In this document: piece by piece, positions 62,653-64,000 of the stretch | Position numbering within the stretch: the first letter of the stretch is position 1 | Layout: every line of letters starts with the position of its first letter | Assembly (NCBI RefSeq): GCF_900086595.1 | Contig: NZ_LT575472.1 | Location: 2,874,743 to 2,938,742, forward strand | Direction: 5' to 3' | Length of the DNA: 64,000 nucleotides | Source of the DNA: Clostridium nigeriense | GTDB lineage: Bacteria; Bacillota; Clostridia; Clostridiales; Clostridiaceae | Notes under the pieces: generated by a model | Database searches by the model: none | Seen by the model: the letters and a program-made list of their open reading frames with translations, nothing else | What the model was told of the DNA's origin: nothing | Made by a program: the position numbers and the translations under genes

Positions 62653-63363
62653 TTATTGATGAAGATTTTTAGCTACTACCGCTCTAACTTTTTCCATAAG
62701 CTGCTTTTCTTCTTCCCTAGTTAAACTATCCGTATAAATAGGTTCTCCAAAAGTAACAGTTATATCTATTGGTTTAAATTTACCATCTATTTCATAGGCT
62801 CTATATGCTCCATCTATTGACACAGGTACTACCGGTGCCTTTGCCATAGTTGCAAGTTTTAAACTTCCTTTTTTAAACTCTCTAAGTACACCATCTTTGC
62901 TTCTAGTACCTTCTGGGAAAATAGCCATACTATATCCTTTTTTTATATTCTCAGCTCCTTCTCTTATAACCTTTATAGCTTCTCTTGCATTCTCTCTATC
63001 TAAAGGAACGCAGTTGTATTTTTTCATCCAATAACCTAAAATAGGAGCCTTAACCATTTCCTTTTTAGCTACAAATCCCATACATTTTCCTACAGAGTCT
63101 ATTAATAAAGGTATGTCTAATATACTTGTATGATTACCAATATAACAACAAGGAACATCAGGAATATTCTCTTTTCCCTTTACTGTAACATTCATTTCTA
63201 TAGCTTTATGTACTGTATATTTTGCCCAATCTTCGCCTACCTTGCCACTATAATCTACAGCAGCCTTTTCCCCTCTAGTTTTTTCTATATACCAACGCTT
63301 TATTGCTTTAAATTGCATAAATAACATATATAATCCGTAATGTATTACTTTATAAATTTTCAT
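62653..63363 (-). CDS. plsC: 1-acyl-sn-glycerol-3-phosphate acyltransferase
   Basis: 236 aa. Acyltransferase blocks: block I GNHTSILDIPLL (NHxxxxD), block II CVPLDRENA, block III FPEGTRSKDG and block IV APVVPVSIDGAYR. Short N-terminal hydrophobic region. Acylates lysophosphatidate at position 2 using acyl-ACP or acyl-phosphate-derived chains, so it uses the products of the fab operon in this window. Two similar proteins might exist in the genome; none seen here. Confidence 0.92.
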   Translation of the reverse strand: MKIYKVIHYGLYMLFMQFKAIKRWYIEKTRGEKAAVDYSGKVGEDWAKYTVHKAIEMNVTVKGKENIPDVPCCYIGNHTSILDIPLLIDSVGKCMGFVAKKEMVKAPILGYWMKKYNCVPLDRENAREAIKVIREGAENIKKGYSMAIFPEGTRSKDGVLREFKKGSLKLATMAKAPVVPVSIDGAYRAYEIDGKFKPIDITVTFGEPIYTDSLTREEEKQLMEKVRAVVAKNLHQ

Positions 63364-63508
63364 TTTTACACCGCCTATCTCTTATTTTCTTTTACTTTAT
63401 TATAAAGGCTAATATTTTTTTCTTCAATTATATTTTAAATATGTTATGTCTATAATACATATATACTATATACATTTCAAAATATACTTTTATTTTATAG
63501 GAGCTTTA

Positions 63509-64000
63509 ATGATAAAAAAATATAAATTATTAAAAAAAATTCAAAATATATCTATAATCGTATTAATAATATTTAGCCTTTTTTTATTAAAATCACTATT
63601 AAATTTTAATAAAATTAATATTAATCCCAAAGAAATGAAAGTCCACTTCATTGATGTTGGGCAGGGAGATTCTATTTTAGTACAAGTTAATTATAAGAGT
63701 TTACTTATAGATTCAGGCCCTAAGGATGAAAAAGATAAACTTACTAAATATTTAAACCTCTTAAATATTTCTCAATTTGACTATGTAATAGCAACTCACC
63801 CCCATGAAGATCATATAGGTAATATGAGCTATATTATTAATAACTATAAAGTAATTAACTTTTATTCACCTAAAATTATAAATACTACTTCTTCTTTTGA
63901 GAATATGGCTGAAGCTCTTTCACGAAAAAACTTAAAAATAAAAATCTTAAAAGCCAATACTACATCTATAGATTTAGGATATAATACCTTAGTAGAAGTT
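63509..64000 (+). CDS. ComEC/Rec2-like metallo-beta-lactamase-fold protein, partial (N-terminal 164 codons)
   Basis: Runs off the right edge. ATG at 63509 follows ATAGGAGC. One N-terminal TM (about 14-31), then MKVHFIDVGQGDSILVQV, SLLIDSGPKD and the metal motif THPHEDHIG (HxHxDH). These are the start of the beta-lactamase-like domain found at the C-terminus of ComEC and in stand-alone membrane or secreted hydrolases. Without the remaining sequence the full-length ComEC channel cannot be inferred; a stand-alone protein is likelier given the immediate N-terminal TM. Confidence 0.75.
   Translation, partial: MIKKYKLLKKIQNISIIVLIIFSLFLLKSLLNFNKININPKEMKVHFIDVGQGDSILVQVNYKSLLIDSGPKDEKDKLTKYLNLLNISQFDYVIATHPHEDHIGNMSYIINNYKVINFYSPKIINTTSSFENMAEALSRKNLKIKILKANTTSIDLGYNTLVEV

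Noticed and set aside
1..64000. CRISPR arrays, rRNA and tRNA genes
   Set aside because: No regularly spaced repeats and no recognisable tRNA or rRNA sequence on either strand by reading.

Overview
This is AT-rich, low-GC DNA from a Firmicute. It most likely comes from Clostridium sensu stricto: A/T-ending codons, strong GGAGG ribosome binding sites, many U-tailed hairpin terminators, a complete clostridial type II fatty acid synthesis (FASII) operon with FabK, a thioredoxin reductase that lacks NADPH-binding motifs, and an oleate hydratase. I see no rRNA, tRNA or CRISPR array. Most genes are on the minus strand.

Layout. 1-2313: a TPP-riboswitch-controlled thiamine-precursor ABC operon (thiamine-binding protein, permease, lipoprotein, and the first 22 codons of the ATPase). 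2431-7270: a TatD-type hydrolase, a membrane metallophosphoesterase, four small membrane-associated proteins (one with a NERD domain), two of which share a duplicated promoter-like element, and a 73-aa protein. 7300-18500: an accessory island with an IS200 TnpA remnant, a WYL-regulator cassette with two unrecognised proteins, a frameshifted zinc-ribbon/TM2 gene, a restriction-enzyme fragment, a 1.46k-residue nuclease-STAND NTPase resembling anti-phage proteins, and wreckage of a zeta-type kinase and an immunity-like protein. 18487-25380: an alpha/alpha-barrel cyclase-like protein, an APC permease, a two-component system with a lipoprotein, and dCMP deaminase flanked by two hairpins with a conserved loop.

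25656-34718 is fabH-acp-fabK-fabD-fabG-fabF-accB-fabZ-accC-accD-accA in transcription order. Divergent from it is an FMN/Fe-S protein resembling Helicobacter FabX, a dehydrogenase/isomerase that makes unsaturated fatty acids. Each of the two promoters carries a FabT-type palindrome just downstream of its -10 box. 36400-42893: a VanW-family protein, oleate hydratase, thioredoxin plus a pyridine-nucleotide-independent-looking reductase behind a CsoR/CstR-like palindrome, an ABC exporter and a YaaR protein. 42999-47904: a Ca2+-type P-ATPase and a polar amino acid ABC importer. 47976-55064: a five-gene exopolysaccharide operon (membrane protein, degenerate GGDEF protein, DUF2334 deacetylase-like protein, BcsA-like synthase without PilZ, BcsB-like protein). 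55228-64000: housekeeping and lipid genes (CvfB, gamma-carbonic anhydrase, PHP-like, Lrp/AsnC, DUF378, a second DUF2334 protein, a PEPCK/HPr-kinase-fold protein, PlsC) and the start of a ComEC-like metallo-beta-lactamase-fold protein cut by the window end.

The most interesting items are the FabX/FabT arrangement, the WYL cassette, the STAND NTPase, the predicted ferredoxin-type thioredoxin reductase, the cellulose-synthase-like operon, and the paired conserved-loop hairpins. All functional calls come from reading motifs; no database search was run.
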